Assembly: GCA_018883075.1 (NCBI GenBank)
Contig: VEQU01000019.1
Span: forward strand, 1 to 32,453
Direction of reading: 5' to 3'
Length of the DNA: 32,453 bases
DNA from: Mycobacterium sp.
Lineage (GTDB): Bacteria > Actinomycetota > Actinomycetes > Mycobacteriales > Mycobacteriaceae
Part shown: positions 1-7,509 of the stretch, piece by piece
How positions within the stretch are numbered: the stretch's first letter is position 1
Layout: the number at the start of each line of letters is the position of its first letter
Position numbers and translations under genes: made by a program
Notes under the pieces: model-generated
Told to the model about the DNA's origin: nothing
Seen by the model: only the letters and a program-made list of their open reading frames with translations
The model's database searches: none

Positions 1-839
1 AGGATGCGGTGGCCACCGCCGAGGCGTTCGGCGCTGGCGTCGGGTTCACCGGTGTGGTGCTAACAAAACTCGACGGCGACGCCCGCGGCGGCGCGGCGCT
101 GTCGGTGCGCGAGGTCACCGGCGTGCCGATCCTGTTCGCGTCCACCGGAGAGAAGCTCGACGACTTCGACGTCTTCCATCCCGACCGGATGGCCGGCCGC
201 ATCCTCGGCATGGGCGACGTGCTGTCTCTCATCGAGCAGGCCGAGCAGGTCTTCGACGCACAGAAGGCTGAGGAGACCGCCGCCAAGATCGGTTCCGGCG
301 AGCTCACCCTCGAGGACTTCCTCGAACAGATGCTCGCCATCCGCAAGATGGGCCCGATCGGCAATCTCCTCGGGATGCTGCCCGGTGCGGCGGGGATGAA
401 GGATGCGCTGTCCGCAGTCGACGACTCTCACCTCGACCGGTTACAGGCGATCATCCGCGGGATGACGCCCGCCGAACGCGCCGATCCCAAGATCATCAAC
501 GCGTCGCGGCGGCTGCGTATCGCCAACGGTTCCGGCGTGAACGTCTCGGAGGTAAACCAACTCGTCGACCGGTTCTTCGAAGCCCGCAAGATGATGTCGC
601 AGATGGCCGGTGCTATGGGGATGCCGTTCGGCCGCCGCTCACAGAAACGCAGCGCCAAGAACAAGAAGAAGGGCAAGAAGGGACGGGGTCCCACCCCGCC
701 GAAGACTGCCAATCCGCTGTTCGGCGGTGCGCTGCCCGGCGGATTCCCCGATCTGTCCAAGATGCCGGAGGGTCTCAACGAGTTGCCGCCGGGCCTGGAG
801 GGATTCGACCTGTCCAAGCTGAAGTTCCCCGGCAAATAG
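1..839 (+). CDS. ffh: Signal recognition particle protein Ffh (SRP54), 5'-truncated
   Basis: This is the GTPase and signal-sequence-binding subunit of the signal recognition particle, which carries nascent membrane and secreted proteins to FtsY at the membrane. Only the 3' part is present; the frame is open from the window edge, with the first full codon at position 3, so the start lies upstream. The visible part begins in the GTPase domain: the TKLDGDARGG segment is the G4/closing-loop region typical of SRP GTPases. The Met-rich M domain that binds 4.5S RNA and signal peptides follows (GELTLEDFLEQM, MLPG, MTPAERADP). A Lys/Arg-rich linker and a Gly/Pro/Leu-rich tail extend beyond the usual M-domain end. 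The next gene starts 1 nt after the stop, suggesting cotranscription. Identification is secure; only the N-terminus is missing. Confidence 0.96.
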   Translation, partial: DAVATAEAFGAGVGFTGVVLTKLDGDARGGAALSVREVTGVPILFASTGEKLDDFDVFHPDRMAGRILGMGDVLSLIEQAEQVFDAQKAEETAAKIGSGELTLEDFLEQMLAIRKMGPIGNLLGMLPGAAGMKDALSAVDDSHLDRLQAIIRGMTPAERADPKIINASRRLRIANGSGVNVSEVNQLVDRFFEARKMMSQMAGAMGMPFGRRSQKRSAKNKKKGKKGRGPTPPKTANPLFGGALPGGFPDLSKMPEGLNELPPGLEGFDLSKLKFPGK

Positions 840-840
840 T

Positions 841-1917
841 TTGAGCCCGAAGGTTTTTCACGTCCGCGGCCGTGGTCTTCCGGACGGCGAGATCATCGAC
901 TGGTGGATCGCCGATGGGGTGCTCCGCAGTGAGCCGGCAGCCGGGGCGCAGACGGTCTTCGACGGCGGCTGGATCATTCCCGGCCTGGTCGACGCGCACT
1001 GCCACGTCGGACTCGGGCCGCATGGCGCCGTGGAACTCTCTGAGGCGATCAGCCAGGCCGAGACCGACCGCGACGCCGGCGCTCTGCTGGTGCGCGACTG
1101 CGGATCACCCACCGATACCCGCGCCCTCGACGACCACGACGATCTGCCCAGGATCATCAGAGCGGGACGGCACCTGGCGCGGCCCAAGCGGTACATGCAG
1201 GGCTATGCGGTGGAACTCGAGGACGAATGGCAACTTCCCGATGCCGTGGCGCAGCAGGCCCGTCGCGGCGACGGCTGGGTCAAGCTCGTAGGGGACTGGA
1301 TCGACCGTTCCGTCGGCGATCTCGCGCCGCTGTGGTCCGATGACGTGCTCGTCGCCGCCATCGCGGCCGCGCACGCCGAGGGTGCACGGGTTACCGCCCA
1401 CGTCTTCGGCGAGGATGCGCTACCCGGACTCGTGAAAGCCGGCATCGACTGCATCGAGCACGGAACCGGCCTGACCGAGGACACCGTGGCGATGATGGCG
1501 CAGCACGGTACGGCGCTGGTGCCGACACTGATCAACATCGAGAATTTCCCCGACTTCGCCGCTGCCGCAGGCAAATACCCGGTCTACGCCACGCACATGC
1601 GCGAACTCTATGCCCGCAGCGCAGGCCGGATCGCCGCGGCGCATGAGGCCGGGGTGCCCGTGTATGCAGGCACCGATGCGGGCGGGCTGATGCCGCACGG
1701 TCAGATCGCGCACGAGGTCGAGGCGCTCGTGGGAGTCGGCATGAGCCCCACCGACGCGCTCGGCGCGGCGTGCTGGGACGCGCGCGCCTGGCTGGGCCGG
1801 CCGGCGCTGGCCGACGGAGCGCCGGCGGACCTTGTGTGCTTCACCGAGGACCCGCGCAACGGCGCAGCGGTGCTGTCGCGACCGGACCGGGTGATCCTGC
1901 GCGGTCGCGTCTTCTAG
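841..1917 (+). CDS. Amidohydrolase family protein (Rv2915c-like)
   Basis: This 358-residue metal-dependent hydrolase belongs to the amidohydrolase superfamily (imidazolonepropionase / prolidase-like branch), with unknown substrate. The fold signature is clear: a GLVDAHCHVGL motif gives the HxH metal ligands (His53, His55), a Lys in the GWVKLVGDW segment could be the carboxylated bridging lysine, later His residues lie in VTAHVFG and CIEHGTG, and YAGTDAGG supplies the catalytic Asp. The start is TTG, 1 nt after the ffh stop; no Shine-Dalgarno sequence stands out, so translational coupling to ffh is likely. A same-family gene follows ffh in M. tuberculosis. It converges on the carboxypeptidase gene 10 nt downstream. 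The family is confident; the reaction is not known. Confidence 0.88.
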   Translation: MSPKVFHVRGRGLPDGEIIDWWIADGVLRSEPAAGAQTVFDGGWIIPGLVDAHCHVGLGPHGAVELSEAISQAETDRDAGALLVRDCGSPTDTRALDDHDDLPRIIRAGRHLARPKRYMQGYAVELEDEWQLPDAVAQQARRGDGWVKLVGDWIDRSVGDLAPLWSDDVLVAAIAAAHAEGARVTAHVFGEDALPGLVKAGIDCIEHGTGLTEDTVAMMAQHGTALVPTLINIENFPDFAAAAGKYPVYATHMRELYARSAGRIAAAHEAGVPVYAGTDAGGLMPHGQIAHEVEALVGVGMSPTDALGAACWDARAWLGRPALADGAPADLVCFTEDPRNGAAVLSRPDRVILRGRVF

Positions 1918-1940
1918 GGCTGGGTATCTAGGGCTGGGTG
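1913..1940. repeat. 14-bp direct repeat x2 spanning two convergent stop codons
   Basis: TCTAGGGCTGGGTA (1913-1926) is followed directly by TCTAGGGCTGGGTG (1927-1940), differing only at the last base. The CTAG in copy one holds the amidohydrolase stop (TAG 1915-1917). The CTAG in copy two holds the stop of the opposing carboxypeptidase (CTA 1928-1930 on the plus strand). Confidence 0.9.
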
Positions 1941-2764
1941 AAGCCCCAGTCGAACAGCGCGCGTGCCTGGCCCCACAGGTCGCCGTCGCCGTACATCTGG
2001 ACAACGACCAGCCGCTTGCCGTTGCGCTGGGCCATCCCCACGTAGGTCTCCCGGGCCAGGTTGGTGTAGCCGGTCTTGCCGCCGATGAAGCCCGGATAGC
2101 TCGACAGCAACTGGTCCTGATTGGTGATTTGTTTGAGGCCGCCCGAACCGTTAGGGAACATCGCGGCGCGCTGATGGACGGTCTGGACGAACAACGGGTA
2201 GTTCAGCGCCGCCCGGTAGATCACCGCGAGATCGTGTGGCGTGGTGACCGACTCCCAGCCCGGTCCGTCCAGGCCTGAGGGCGAGCCGGCGCGGGTGGTG
2301 CGCGCACCTACCTGATACGCCTTGAGGTTCATCTTCTGCACAGCCACCTGATAGCCGCCGAGCATGTCGGCCAGCATGTTCGCCGCGTCATTGCCCGACA
2401 CCAGCAGCAGCCCGTCGAGCAGCTGGCGGGTGGTGTACACCTGGCCCGCCACCAATCCGGCACAGGAGCATTCGACCTCGGTGTGGGCGGCGGTGGCACG
2501 CGCGGCGGCGTTGGGATGCAGCTGATCGAGCACCACCATCGCCAGCAGTGTCTTGATGGTGCTGGCCGGTGCGTAACGGCCGTAAGGGTCCCGCGCGGCC
2601 AGGATCCGTCCGCTGATCATGTCGGCGACCAGCCATGCCTGCGCCGGACCCTCCGGCGGGGCAATGGCGACGGGCTGGGGGCTGGGTTCGGCAACGGCGA
2701 CCGGCGGGGCCGTCATGGCGACCAGGCTGAGCACCACGAACAGTGCCGCGCGGCGTAACCACAT
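1928..2764 (-). CDS. D-alanyl-D-alanine carboxypeptidase, DacB2-type (paralogue 1)
   Basis: This 278-residue serine DD-carboxypeptidase of the S11 (low-molecular-mass penicillin-binding protein) family would trim the terminal D-Ala from peptidoglycan stem peptides outside the membrane. The N-terminus is a signal peptide: a basic start, a hydrophobic core at about residues 6-20 and an Ala-rich cleavage region. All three active-site motifs are present: SxxK as STIK (Ser68, Lys71), SGN (123-125) and KTG (230-232). It is close in sequence to the next minus-strand gene, so the pair looks like a tandem duplication. From memory, M. smegmatis has a similar adjacent pair (MSMEG_2432/2433) with DD-carboxypeptidase and weak beta-lactamase activity. 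A -10-like TAGCGT lies 8 nt before the ATG, the same spacing as in its paralogue. Confidence 0.93.
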   Translation of the reverse strand: MWLRRAALFVVLSLVAMTAPPVAVAEPSPQPVAIAPPEGPAQAWLVADMISGRILAARDPYGRYAPASTIKTLLAMVVLDQLHPNAAARATAAHTEVECSCAGLVAGQVYTTRQLLDGLLLVSGNDAANMLADMLGGYQVAVQKMNLKAYQVGARTTRAGSPSGLDGPGWESVTTPHDLAVIYRAALNYPLFVQTVHQRAAMFPNGSGGLKQITNQDQLLSSYPGFIGGKTGYTNLARETYVGMAQRNGKRLVVVQMYGDGDLWGQARALFDWGFTQP

Positions 2765-2772
2765 GAACTTCG

Positions 2773-2778
2773 ACGCTA
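2773..2778 (-). promoter_or_regulatory. Putative -10 element of the first carboxypeptidase gene
   Basis: On the minus strand TAGCGT (TANNNT type) is followed by 8 nt and then the ATG at 2764, giving a predicted leader of about 0-2 nt. The paralogue 1 kb away has the same arrangement (TAGGGT + 8 nt + ATG), which supports it. No clear -35 was found. Confidence 0.45.
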
Positions 2779-2860
2779 TCGGCGCAATACGGCGGTTGGG
2801 ATTCGGCGCGGTCTCCGATTGGTCGCGGAATGGCGCCCGCCGTCAATCGGCCCCCAACCG

Positions 2861-3745
2861 CTAGGACTGCAGCGTCGCGATACCGGCCGTTGGGTTCTGC
2901 GCGAAGCCCCAGTCCAGGAGCATGGCGGCCTGATCCCAATACGTCGGGCCGCCCTCGCGCACCAGGCCGTACATCATCGCGATGACGAGGCGGCGGCCGT
3001 TGCGGTCGGCGGCACCGACGAAGGTCTTGCGCGCGGCGTTGGTGAACCCGGTCTTACCGCCGATCGCGCCCGGGTAGCGCACCAGCAACTCGTCCTGGTT
3101 GACCAGCACCCGCTCTCCGGTGTCGGACGGGAACACCGCCGTCGGCGCGGCGGTCATCTGGGCGAAGACGGGGTTGGCGAGCGCGGCGCGGAAGATCGCG
3201 GCCAGATCGTGCGGGGTGGTCCACCCGGGCCCGCCGGGACCGTCGAGGCCCGACGGGCTGGTGGCGTGGGTGTTGGCGGCGCCGACCGCGAAGGCCTTGG
3301 CGTTCATCTTGTCCACGGCGATGTCGTGTCCGCCGAGCATGTCGGCCAGCGCATTGGCGGCGTCGTTGCCGGAGACCAGCAGGGTGGCCTCCAGCAACTG
3401 CCGGGCGGTGTAGGCGCTGCCGGCGCGCAGGCCGGCGCAGTTGCACTCGGTGTCGGCGGCCGCCGGGGTGGCTACCACGGTCGAATTGAGGTCCACCTCG
3501 TCGAGCACGGTCAGCGCCAGCAGAACCTTGATGGTGCTGGCCGGCGGATGGGCCTCGTACATGTCGCGGCCGGCCAGGACTGTGCCGGTGTCGAGGTCGG
3601 CGACGATCCAGGACGGCGACGGCCCCTCCGGGATCTCCACCGACCCCACCGGCTGGATCCCCGGCTCGGCACCGGCCGGTGCGCCGGTGATCATGCCGCC
3701 GATGAGAACCAGGGGTGCGGCCAGAACGGCCAAGAGCCTGCCCAT
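2861..3745 (-). CDS. dacB2: D-alanyl-D-alanine carboxypeptidase, DacB2-type (paralogue 2)
   Basis: This second S11-family DD-carboxypeptidase has 294 residues when started at the ATG at 3745. The frame stays open far upstream, but that part is antisense to the neighbouring gene. The 3745 start gives a proper signal peptide (hydrophobic residues about 4-20, Ala-rich cleavage site near 22-26). Active-site motifs are STIK (Ser70, Lys73), SGN (125-127) and KTG (231-233). Cys101 and Cys103 (ECNC) match CSC in the paralogue and may form an extracytoplasmic disulfide. It is the likely equivalent of M. tuberculosis Rv2911, which is also head to head with an Rv2910c-like gene. The two paralogues are separated by about 96 bp and each has its own putative promoter. 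Confidence 0.93.
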   Translation of the reverse strand: MGRLLAVLAAPLVLIGGMITGAPAGAEPGIQPVGSVEIPEGPSPSWIVADLDTGTVLAGRDMYEAHPPASTIKVLLALTVLDEVDLNSTVVATPAAADTECNCAGLRAGSAYTARQLLEATLLVSGNDAANALADMLGGHDIAVDKMNAKAFAVGAANTHATSPSGLDGPGGPGWTTPHDLAAIFRAALANPVFAQMTAAPTAVFPSDTGERVLVNQDELLVRYPGAIGGKTGFTNAARKTFVGAADRNGRRLVIAMMYGLVREGGPTYWDQAAMLLDWGFAQNPTAGIATLQS

Positions 3746-3753
3746 GGTCGATG

Positions 3754-3763
3754 ACCCTAACCT
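3754..3763. promoter_or_regulatory. Overlapping divergent -10 elements (dacB2 / SnoaL-like gene)
   Basis: On the plus strand TAACCT (3758-3763) is followed by exactly 6 nt and then the ATG at 3770, the geometry of a mycobacterial leaderless promoter. On the minus strand TAGGGT (3754-3759) is followed by 8 nt and the ATG at 3745. The two hexamers share positions 3758-3759, and only 24 bp separate the start codons. Confidence 0.6.
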
Positions 3764-3769
3764 GTAGGG

Positions 3770-4186
3770 ATGCTCAGCCTCGCCGAGATCTCCGACCGGA
3801 TGCAGATACAGCAACTCGTGGTGGACTACGCCACCGCGATCGACCAGCGGCGCTTCGATGACCTGGACCGTATCTTCACCCCGGACGCCTATATCGATTA
3901 CCGGGCGATGGGGGGCGTCGACGGGCGGTTCCCCGAGGTCAAGGCGTGGCTGGCCGAAGTGCTGCCGAACTTCCCGGCGTACTACCACCTGGTCGGCAAC
4001 TTCGACATCCGGCTGTCCGGGGACACCGCCGCGGGACGGACAATGTGCTTCAACCCGATGAAACTCAGCGATGACGGCCAGATCCTGTTCTGCGCGCTGT
4101 GGTACGACGACGAGTTCGTCCGGACCCCGCAGGGGTGGCGGATGACGCGTCGGGTGGAGACCAAGTGCATGGACAAGATGCTCTAG
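3770..4186 (+). CDS. SnoaL/NTF2-like domain protein (Rv2910c-like)
   Basis: This 138-residue protein looks like a stand-alone NTF2-like alpha+beta barrel of the SnoaL-like group (nuclear transport factor 2 / ketosteroid isomerase fold). The N-terminal helix pattern and the stretch IDQRRFDDLDRIFTPDA are characteristic, followed by alternating strands ending in WRMTRRVETKC. Members include small isomerases, cyclases, dehydratases and many proteins of unknown role, so no reaction is assigned. There is no signal peptide; it should be cytoplasmic. It is divergent from dacB2, and a -10-like TAACCT sits 6 nt before its ATG with no Shine-Dalgarno, so the mRNA is probably leaderless. An equivalent gene occupies this place in M. 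tuberculosis. The fold is fairly sure; the function is unknown. Confidence 0.82.
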   Translation: MLSLAEISDRMQIQQLVVDYATAIDQRRFDDLDRIFTPDAYIDYRAMGGVDGRFPEVKAWLAEVLPNFPAYYHLVGNFDIRLSGDTAAGRTMCFNPMKLSDDGQILFCALWYDDEFVRTPQGWRMTRRVETKCMDKML

Positions 4187-4188
4187 CC

Positions 4189-4202
4189 GGCCCGGAGGGG
4201 CC
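4189..4202 (+). terminator. Weak GC hairpin after the SnoaL-like gene
   Basis: GGCCC (4189-4193) and GGGCC (4198-4202) form a 5-bp stem with a GGAG loop, starting 2 nt after the TAG stop. There is no T-run, so it is at best a weak terminator. The remaining sequence to 4277 shows no gene. Confidence 0.3.
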
Positions 4203-4277
4203 CGCGAGTGTGCGAAATCCAACCTGGGTTCGGTGTGTCGTGGGGGAATCCGCACGCTCGCCGGGGGCGGGGCGCGA

Positions 4278-4308
4278 TTAACGCCTGCCGGGCCTGATCT
4301 GGCAGAAT
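4278..4308 (+). promoter_or_regulatory. Putative rpsP operon promoter
   Basis: A CAGAAT -10 (4303-4308) sits in the context TCTGGCAGAAT, with TTAACG (4278-4283) upstream at a 19-nt spacing. The same block, GGCGCGATT followed about 31-32 nt later by TCTGGCA(G/C)AAT, precedes rplS. The leader to the rpsP ATG is about 80 nt and ends in an AGGAG Shine-Dalgarno (4384-4388). Confidence 0.55.
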
Positions 4309-4394
4309 CGGCGACTGGCCACGCGAGGCAAAACCGGGTTCCGGCATCCCGCCGGTGATCGCTGAATTGCAGCGTGCGAGTTCAGGAGTAGTTC

Positions 4395-4952
4395 ATGGCT
4401 GTCAAGATCAAGCTCACCCGGCTTGGCAAGATCCGCAATCCCCAGTACCGAATCGCCGTCGCCGATGCGCGCACCCGCCGGGATGGCCGCAGCATCGAGG
4501 TCATCGGTCGCTACCACCCCAAGGAAGAGCCGAGCCTGATCGAGATCGACTCCGAGCGCGCGCAGTACTGGCTGTCGGTAGGGGCCCAGCCCACCGAACC
4601 CGTTCTCAAACTGCTCAAGATCACCGGCGACTGGCAGAAGTTCAAGGGTCTGCCGGGCACCGAGGGCACCCTGAAGGTCAAGGAGCCCAAGCCCAGCAAG
4701 CTCGATCTGTTCAACGCGGCCCTCGCGGCGGCGGACGGCGCGCCCACCGGTGAGGCCACCACGCTGAAGAAGAAGAAGGCGCCCGCCAAGAAGGCCGAGA
4801 AGGCCGAGGAGACCGAGAAGGCCGCTGCCGACGGCGCTGTCGAGGAGACCGCAGCCGCTGAGCAGCCCGCCGCCGAAGCCGCCGCCGAGGAGGCTCCTGC
4901 TGCCGAGCCGGCCGCCGACGCCGAGCCGGCCGCCGAGTCAGCGCAAGAATGA
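4395..4952 (+). CDS. rpsP: 30S ribosomal protein bS16
   Basis: bS16 is an assembly protein of the small ribosomal subunit. The first ~85 residues carry the conserved family sequence, with [11 protein letters not shown] at the start and [19 protein letters not shown] and EVIGRYHP soon after. The protein is 185 residues, well beyond the ~80-90 of a minimal S16. The extra C-terminal half is a low-complexity Lys/Ala/Glu tail: a Lys-rich block near residues 123-135, then Ala/Glu-rich sequence to the end. Such tails are usual in actinobacterial S16 and are probably disordered. A clear Shine-Dalgarno (AGGAG, 6-nt spacing) fixes the start. The stop overlaps the next start (ATGA), so the KH-domain gene is translationally coupled. 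Confidence 0.97.
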   Translation: MAVKIKLTRLGKIRNPQYRIAVADARTRRDGRSIEVIGRYHPKEEPSLIEIDSERAQYWLSVGAQPTEPVLKLLKITGDWQKFKGLPGTEGTLKVKEPKPSKLDLFNAALAAADGAPTGEATTLKKKKAPAKKAEKAEETEKAAADGAVEETAAAEQPAAEAAAEEAPAAEPAADAEPAAESAQE

Positions 4953-5191
4953 GCTCCGCCGTCGTCGACGCCGTGGAGCACCTGGTCCGCGGGATCGTCG
5001 ACAACCCCGATGATGTCCGCGTCGACATGGTCACCAACCGGCGCGGCCGCACCGTGGAGGTGCATGTGCACCCCGACGACCTCGGGAAGGTGATCGGCCG
5101 CGGCGGGCGTACCGCCACCGCACTGCGCACCCTGGTCGCCGGGATCGGCGGGCGCGGCATCCGCGTCGACGTGGTGGACACCGACCAGTAA
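4949..5191 (+). CDS. khpA: KH-domain RNA-binding protein KhpA
   Basis: This 80-residue protein is a single KH domain. The RNA-binding GxxG loop is GRGG at residues 50-53 within [14 protein letters not shown]. KhpA proteins bind RNA, often with KhpB/Jag, and are linked to cell-wall synthesis and division control in Gram-positive bacteria; they lie between rpsP and rimM in many actinobacteria and firmicutes. The ATG overlaps the rpsP stop by 4 nt, and rimM follows 13 nt after its own stop, placing it firmly in the ribosome-maturation operon. The equivalent M. tuberculosis gene is Rv2908c. No partner KhpB gene is in the window. Confidence 0.93.
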   Translation: MSSAVVDAVEHLVRGIVDNPDDVRVDMVTNRRGRTVEVHVHPDDLGKVIGRGGRTATALRTLVAGIGGRGIRVDVVDTDQ

Positions 5192-5204
5192 TCGGCCGGC
5201 TCCG

Positions 5205-5729
5205 ATGGAACTGGTGGTCGGACGGATCGCCAAGGCGCACGGCGTCACAGGGGAACTGGTCGTCGATGTGCGCACCGACGATCCCGACGCGCGGTTCGTG
5301 GCCGGCGAACGTCTGCGGTTGAGAGAGTCCCGCGGCACCGCCGATCGCGAGGTCGTCATCGAATCGGTTCGTCCGCACGGTGGACGGCTGCTCGTAAGGC
5401 TCGCCGGCATCTCCCATCGCGACGCCGCCGACGCACTGCGCGGTGGGCTGTTCGTCGTCGACTCCGCCGACCTGCCGCCCATCGATGACCCCGACGAGTT
5501 CTACGATCACCAGCTTGAGGGTCTTGCTGTGCGGACCGTCGGCGGCAGCCACATCGGAACCGTCGCGGAGGTGCTGCACACCCCCGGTGGCGAACTGCTG
5601 TCGATACGAGCCGAGTCCGGCGACGAGGTGCTGGTTCCCTTCGTCCGCGAGATCGTGCCGACTGTGTCACTGAGCGAGGGCGTCATCGAGGTGGACCCGC
5701 CCGAGGGCCTGCTAGAGATGGAGTCCTGA
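5205..5729 (+). CDS. rimM: Ribosome maturation factor RimM
   Basis: RimM binds ribosomal protein S19 and helps the 3' domain (head) of the 30S subunit mature. The 174-residue length is normal. The N-terminal RimM beta-barrel begins [17 protein letters not shown], a family signature, and covers roughly residues 3-83. A PRC-barrel follows, with [11 protein letters not shown] at about residues 98-108 and VPFVREIVP and [10 protein letters not shown] near the end. It sits 13 nt after khpA, and its TGA is followed by a single nucleotide before the trmD GTG start. Stoichiometric coupling with bS16 and TrmD is the usual rationale for this operon. Confidence 0.96.
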   Translation: MELVVGRIAKAHGVTGELVVDVRTDDPDARFVAGERLRLRESRGTADREVVIESVRPHGGRLLVRLAGISHRDAADALRGGLFVVDSADLPPIDDPDEFYDHQLEGLAVRTVGGSHIGTVAEVLHTPGGELLSIRAESGDEVLVPFVREIVPTVSLSEGVIEVDPPEGLLEMES

Positions 5730-5730
5730 C

Positions 5731-6423
5731 GTGCGCATCGACGTCGTCACGATCTTCCCGGAATACCTCGATCCGGTCCGACAATCGTTGCCGGGCAGGG
5801 CGATCGAGGCCGGCATCGTCGACTTCGCAGTCCACGATCTGCGGCGGTGGACCCACGATGTGCATCACTCGGTCGACGACGCGCCCTACGGCGGTGGTCC
5901 GGGAATGGTGATGAAGGCCCCGGTGTGGGGTGAGGCGCTCGACGAGATCTGCACCGCCGACACGTTGTTGGTGGCGCCCACTCCGGCGGGGCAGCTGTTC
6001 ACCCAACGGCATGCCGAAAACTGGACTGGAGAGCTGCATCTGGTGTTCGCCTGCGGTCGTTACGAGGGCATCGACCAACGCGTCGTCGATGACGCTGCCA
6101 CCCGGATGCGTGTGGAAGAGGTCTCCATCGGCGACTATGTGCTTGCCGGTGGCGAGGCGGCCGCGCTGGTGATGATCGAGGCTGTGGTTCGCCTGTTGCC
6201 GGATGTGATGGGAAATCCGTTGTCGCCGTTGGATGATTCACACTCCCGGGGCAACCTACTCGAGGGGCCGAGTTACACCCGCCCGCCGGTGTGGCGTGGG
6301 CTGGCGGTGCCGGAGGTCCTGCTGTCCGGTGATCACGCACGGGTGGCGGCCTGGCGCCGTGAGCAATCGGTGCAACGCACCCGGGCGCGCCGACCCGATC
6401 TACTCGGGGAGGTCGACGGTTAG
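5731..6423 (+). CDS. trmD: tRNA (guanine-N1)-methyltransferase TrmD
   Basis: TrmD methylates G37 of tRNAs that read CNN codons and so prevents +1 frameshifting. It is an S-adenosylmethionine-dependent SPOUT enzyme that works as a dimer with a trefoil-knot cofactor site. The 230-residue sequence carries the hallmarks: [10 protein letters not shown] at the start, [10 protein letters not shown] (53-62), CGRYEGID (108-115) and the knot segment [11 protein letters not shown] (132-142). The C-terminal tRNA-binding part begins around residue 165 ([18 protein letters not shown]). The start is GTG, 1 nt after the rimM stop. The last 4 nt overlap the end of the convergent LppW-like gene, with both stops inside TTAG. 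Confidence 0.97.
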   Translation: MRIDVVTIFPEYLDPVRQSLPGRAIEAGIVDFAVHDLRRWTHDVHHSVDDAPYGGGPGMVMKAPVWGEALDEICTADTLLVAPTPAGQLFTQRHAENWTGELHLVFACGRYEGIDQRVVDDAATRMRVEEVSIGDYVLAGGEAAALVMIEAVVRLLPDVMGNPLSPLDDSHSRGNLLEGPSYTRPPVWRGLAVPEVLLSGDHARVAAWRREQSVQRTRARRPDLLGEVDG

Positions 6424-7331
6424 ATCCGGCCGCCGGGGAACATGGTCTTGACCGCGTCGGTCAGCGTGTTGCGCGCGGTGGCCTCGTCGACGGGCTGCAT
6501 CGAGGCGACTGCGATCACGTAGCGGCGGTCGGCGCCGGCCACGCCGGTGGACATGTGGACCTGATTGGGGCCGTCCCAGCAGCACATCCAGCCCTGCTTC
6601 ACCGCGACCGGCTCCGCGTAGAGCCCGTCGGGGATCCCGAAGCGCTGCGGATAGCCGTCGACGCCGACAGGGGCGGACGCAGAGAGGTCGGCCATGATCA
6701 CCTCTGCCTGCTCGGCAGGCAGGCCGCCGCTGCCGTCCAACAGCTTCCGGTAGTAGCGCACCAGGTCGGTGGTGGAGCTCATGGTGGTCCACCAGTTGCC
6801 GTCCCAGGGCGCGCTGGTGTTGCGCAGTCCGTAGCGTGCGGTGATCCGGGCGATGACGGCATTGCGGCCGCCGCGCTCCCAGAACTCGTTGGCGGCGAAG
6901 TCGTCGGAGGCGCGCAGCATGGTGTCCAGCGATAGGCGGTCCTGGGGGGTGAGGGTGACTTTGCCCTCCGCCACTTGCAGCAGGAGATCATCGGCGATGA
7001 ACAGCTTGGCCACCGAGGCGATCGGGAACGCCGACCCGTCTCCCTTGGTGACCAGCTGGCCGCTCTGGCGGTCGAGAACGGCGATGCTGATGTCGGCGCC
7101 GTTGCGCTGGGCTTTGGCCGTCGCCTGCTGCGCGAGCATGTCGAGATTGAACGGTTCGCGCGGGGCGATCGGAGCCCGCGGCGCACCGCCGGGACCGGAG
7201 GCGAGCAGGGTCACATGATGGTCCGCCCGGTCGGCCGGATCAACGGTGAGCTGGGTCGAGGACGCACCGACGAGCAGGACCGAGAAGGCGGTGACCGCAC
7301 CGGTGAGGAGCATCGGCGTGCGACGTCGCAT
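6420..7331 (-). CDS. LppW-like secreted serine-hydrolase (beta-lactamase-like fold)
   Basis: This 303-residue exported protein is probably the equivalent of M. tuberculosis LppW (Rv2905), with a class A beta-lactamase-like fold. An SxxK motif (SVAK, Ser106-Lys109) and an SDD triad (142-144), where beta-lactamases have SDN, are visible. KQG (245-247) stands where a KTG-type motif would be, so activity on beta-lactams is doubtful. The N-terminus has a signal sequence (hydrophobic about 7-22), but where a lipobox Cys is expected the sequence reads VGASS. It therefore appears not to be lipidated despite the family name. The start is set by a strong Shine-Dalgarno (GAGGAGGG) just before the ATG. 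The role is unknown. Confidence 0.8.
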   Translation of the reverse strand: MRRRTPMLLTGAVTAFSVLLVGASSTQLTVDPADRADHHVTLLASGPGGAPRAPIAPREPFNLDMLAQQATAKAQRNGADISIAVLDRQSGQLVTKGDGSAFPIASVAKLFIADDLLLQVAEGKVTLTPQDRLSLDTMLRASDDFAANEFWERGGRNAVIARITARYGLRNTSAPWDGNWWTTMSSTTDLVRYYRKLLDGSGGLPAEQAEVIMADLSASAPVGVDGYPQRFGIPDGLYAEPVAVKQGWMCCWDGPNQVHMSTGVAGADRRYVIAVASMQPVDEATARNTLTDAVKTMFPGGRI

Positions 7332-7377
7332 CCGCCCCTCCTCACCTGCTGGTCAACGTGTTCGATTACTGGCCGTC

Positions 7378-7383
7378 AGGGTA
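7378..7383 (-). promoter_or_regulatory. Possible -10 of the LppW-like gene
   Basis: On the minus strand TACCCT (TANNNT type) lies about 47 nt before the ATG at 7331, giving a leader of roughly 40 nt that contains the GAGGAGGGG ribosome-binding site. No convincing -35 was found. Confidence 0.3.
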
Positions 7384-7473
7384 TCCGCTGGTTACCGGCC
7401 GCACACAATCTCGCGGGACGCCACGCCGGTGGGGTTGGTGTGAGGTGCTTGGCACCCGCCGGCGGCGGCGCGA

Positions 7474-7503
7474 TTTCGCCGGGTGAGCCCGGTCTGGCAC
7501 AAT
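7474..7503 (+). promoter_or_regulatory. Putative rplS promoter
   Basis: A CACAAT -10 (7498-7503) in TCTGGCACAAT has TTTCGC (7474-7479) 18 nt upstream. The surrounding sequence mirrors the rpsP promoter (GGCGCGATT at 7467, TCTGGCA before the -10). The rest of 7384-7466 shows no gene or clear signal. Confidence 0.55.
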
Positions 7504-7509
7504 AAGGCG

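Noticed and set aside
2819..3754. Long open frame on the plus strand opposite the second carboxypeptidase
   Set aside because: It mirrors the codon structure of a gene with clear active-site motifs, has Gly/Arg/His-rich non-protein-like composition and no ribosome-binding site. High GC routinely opens such antisense frames.
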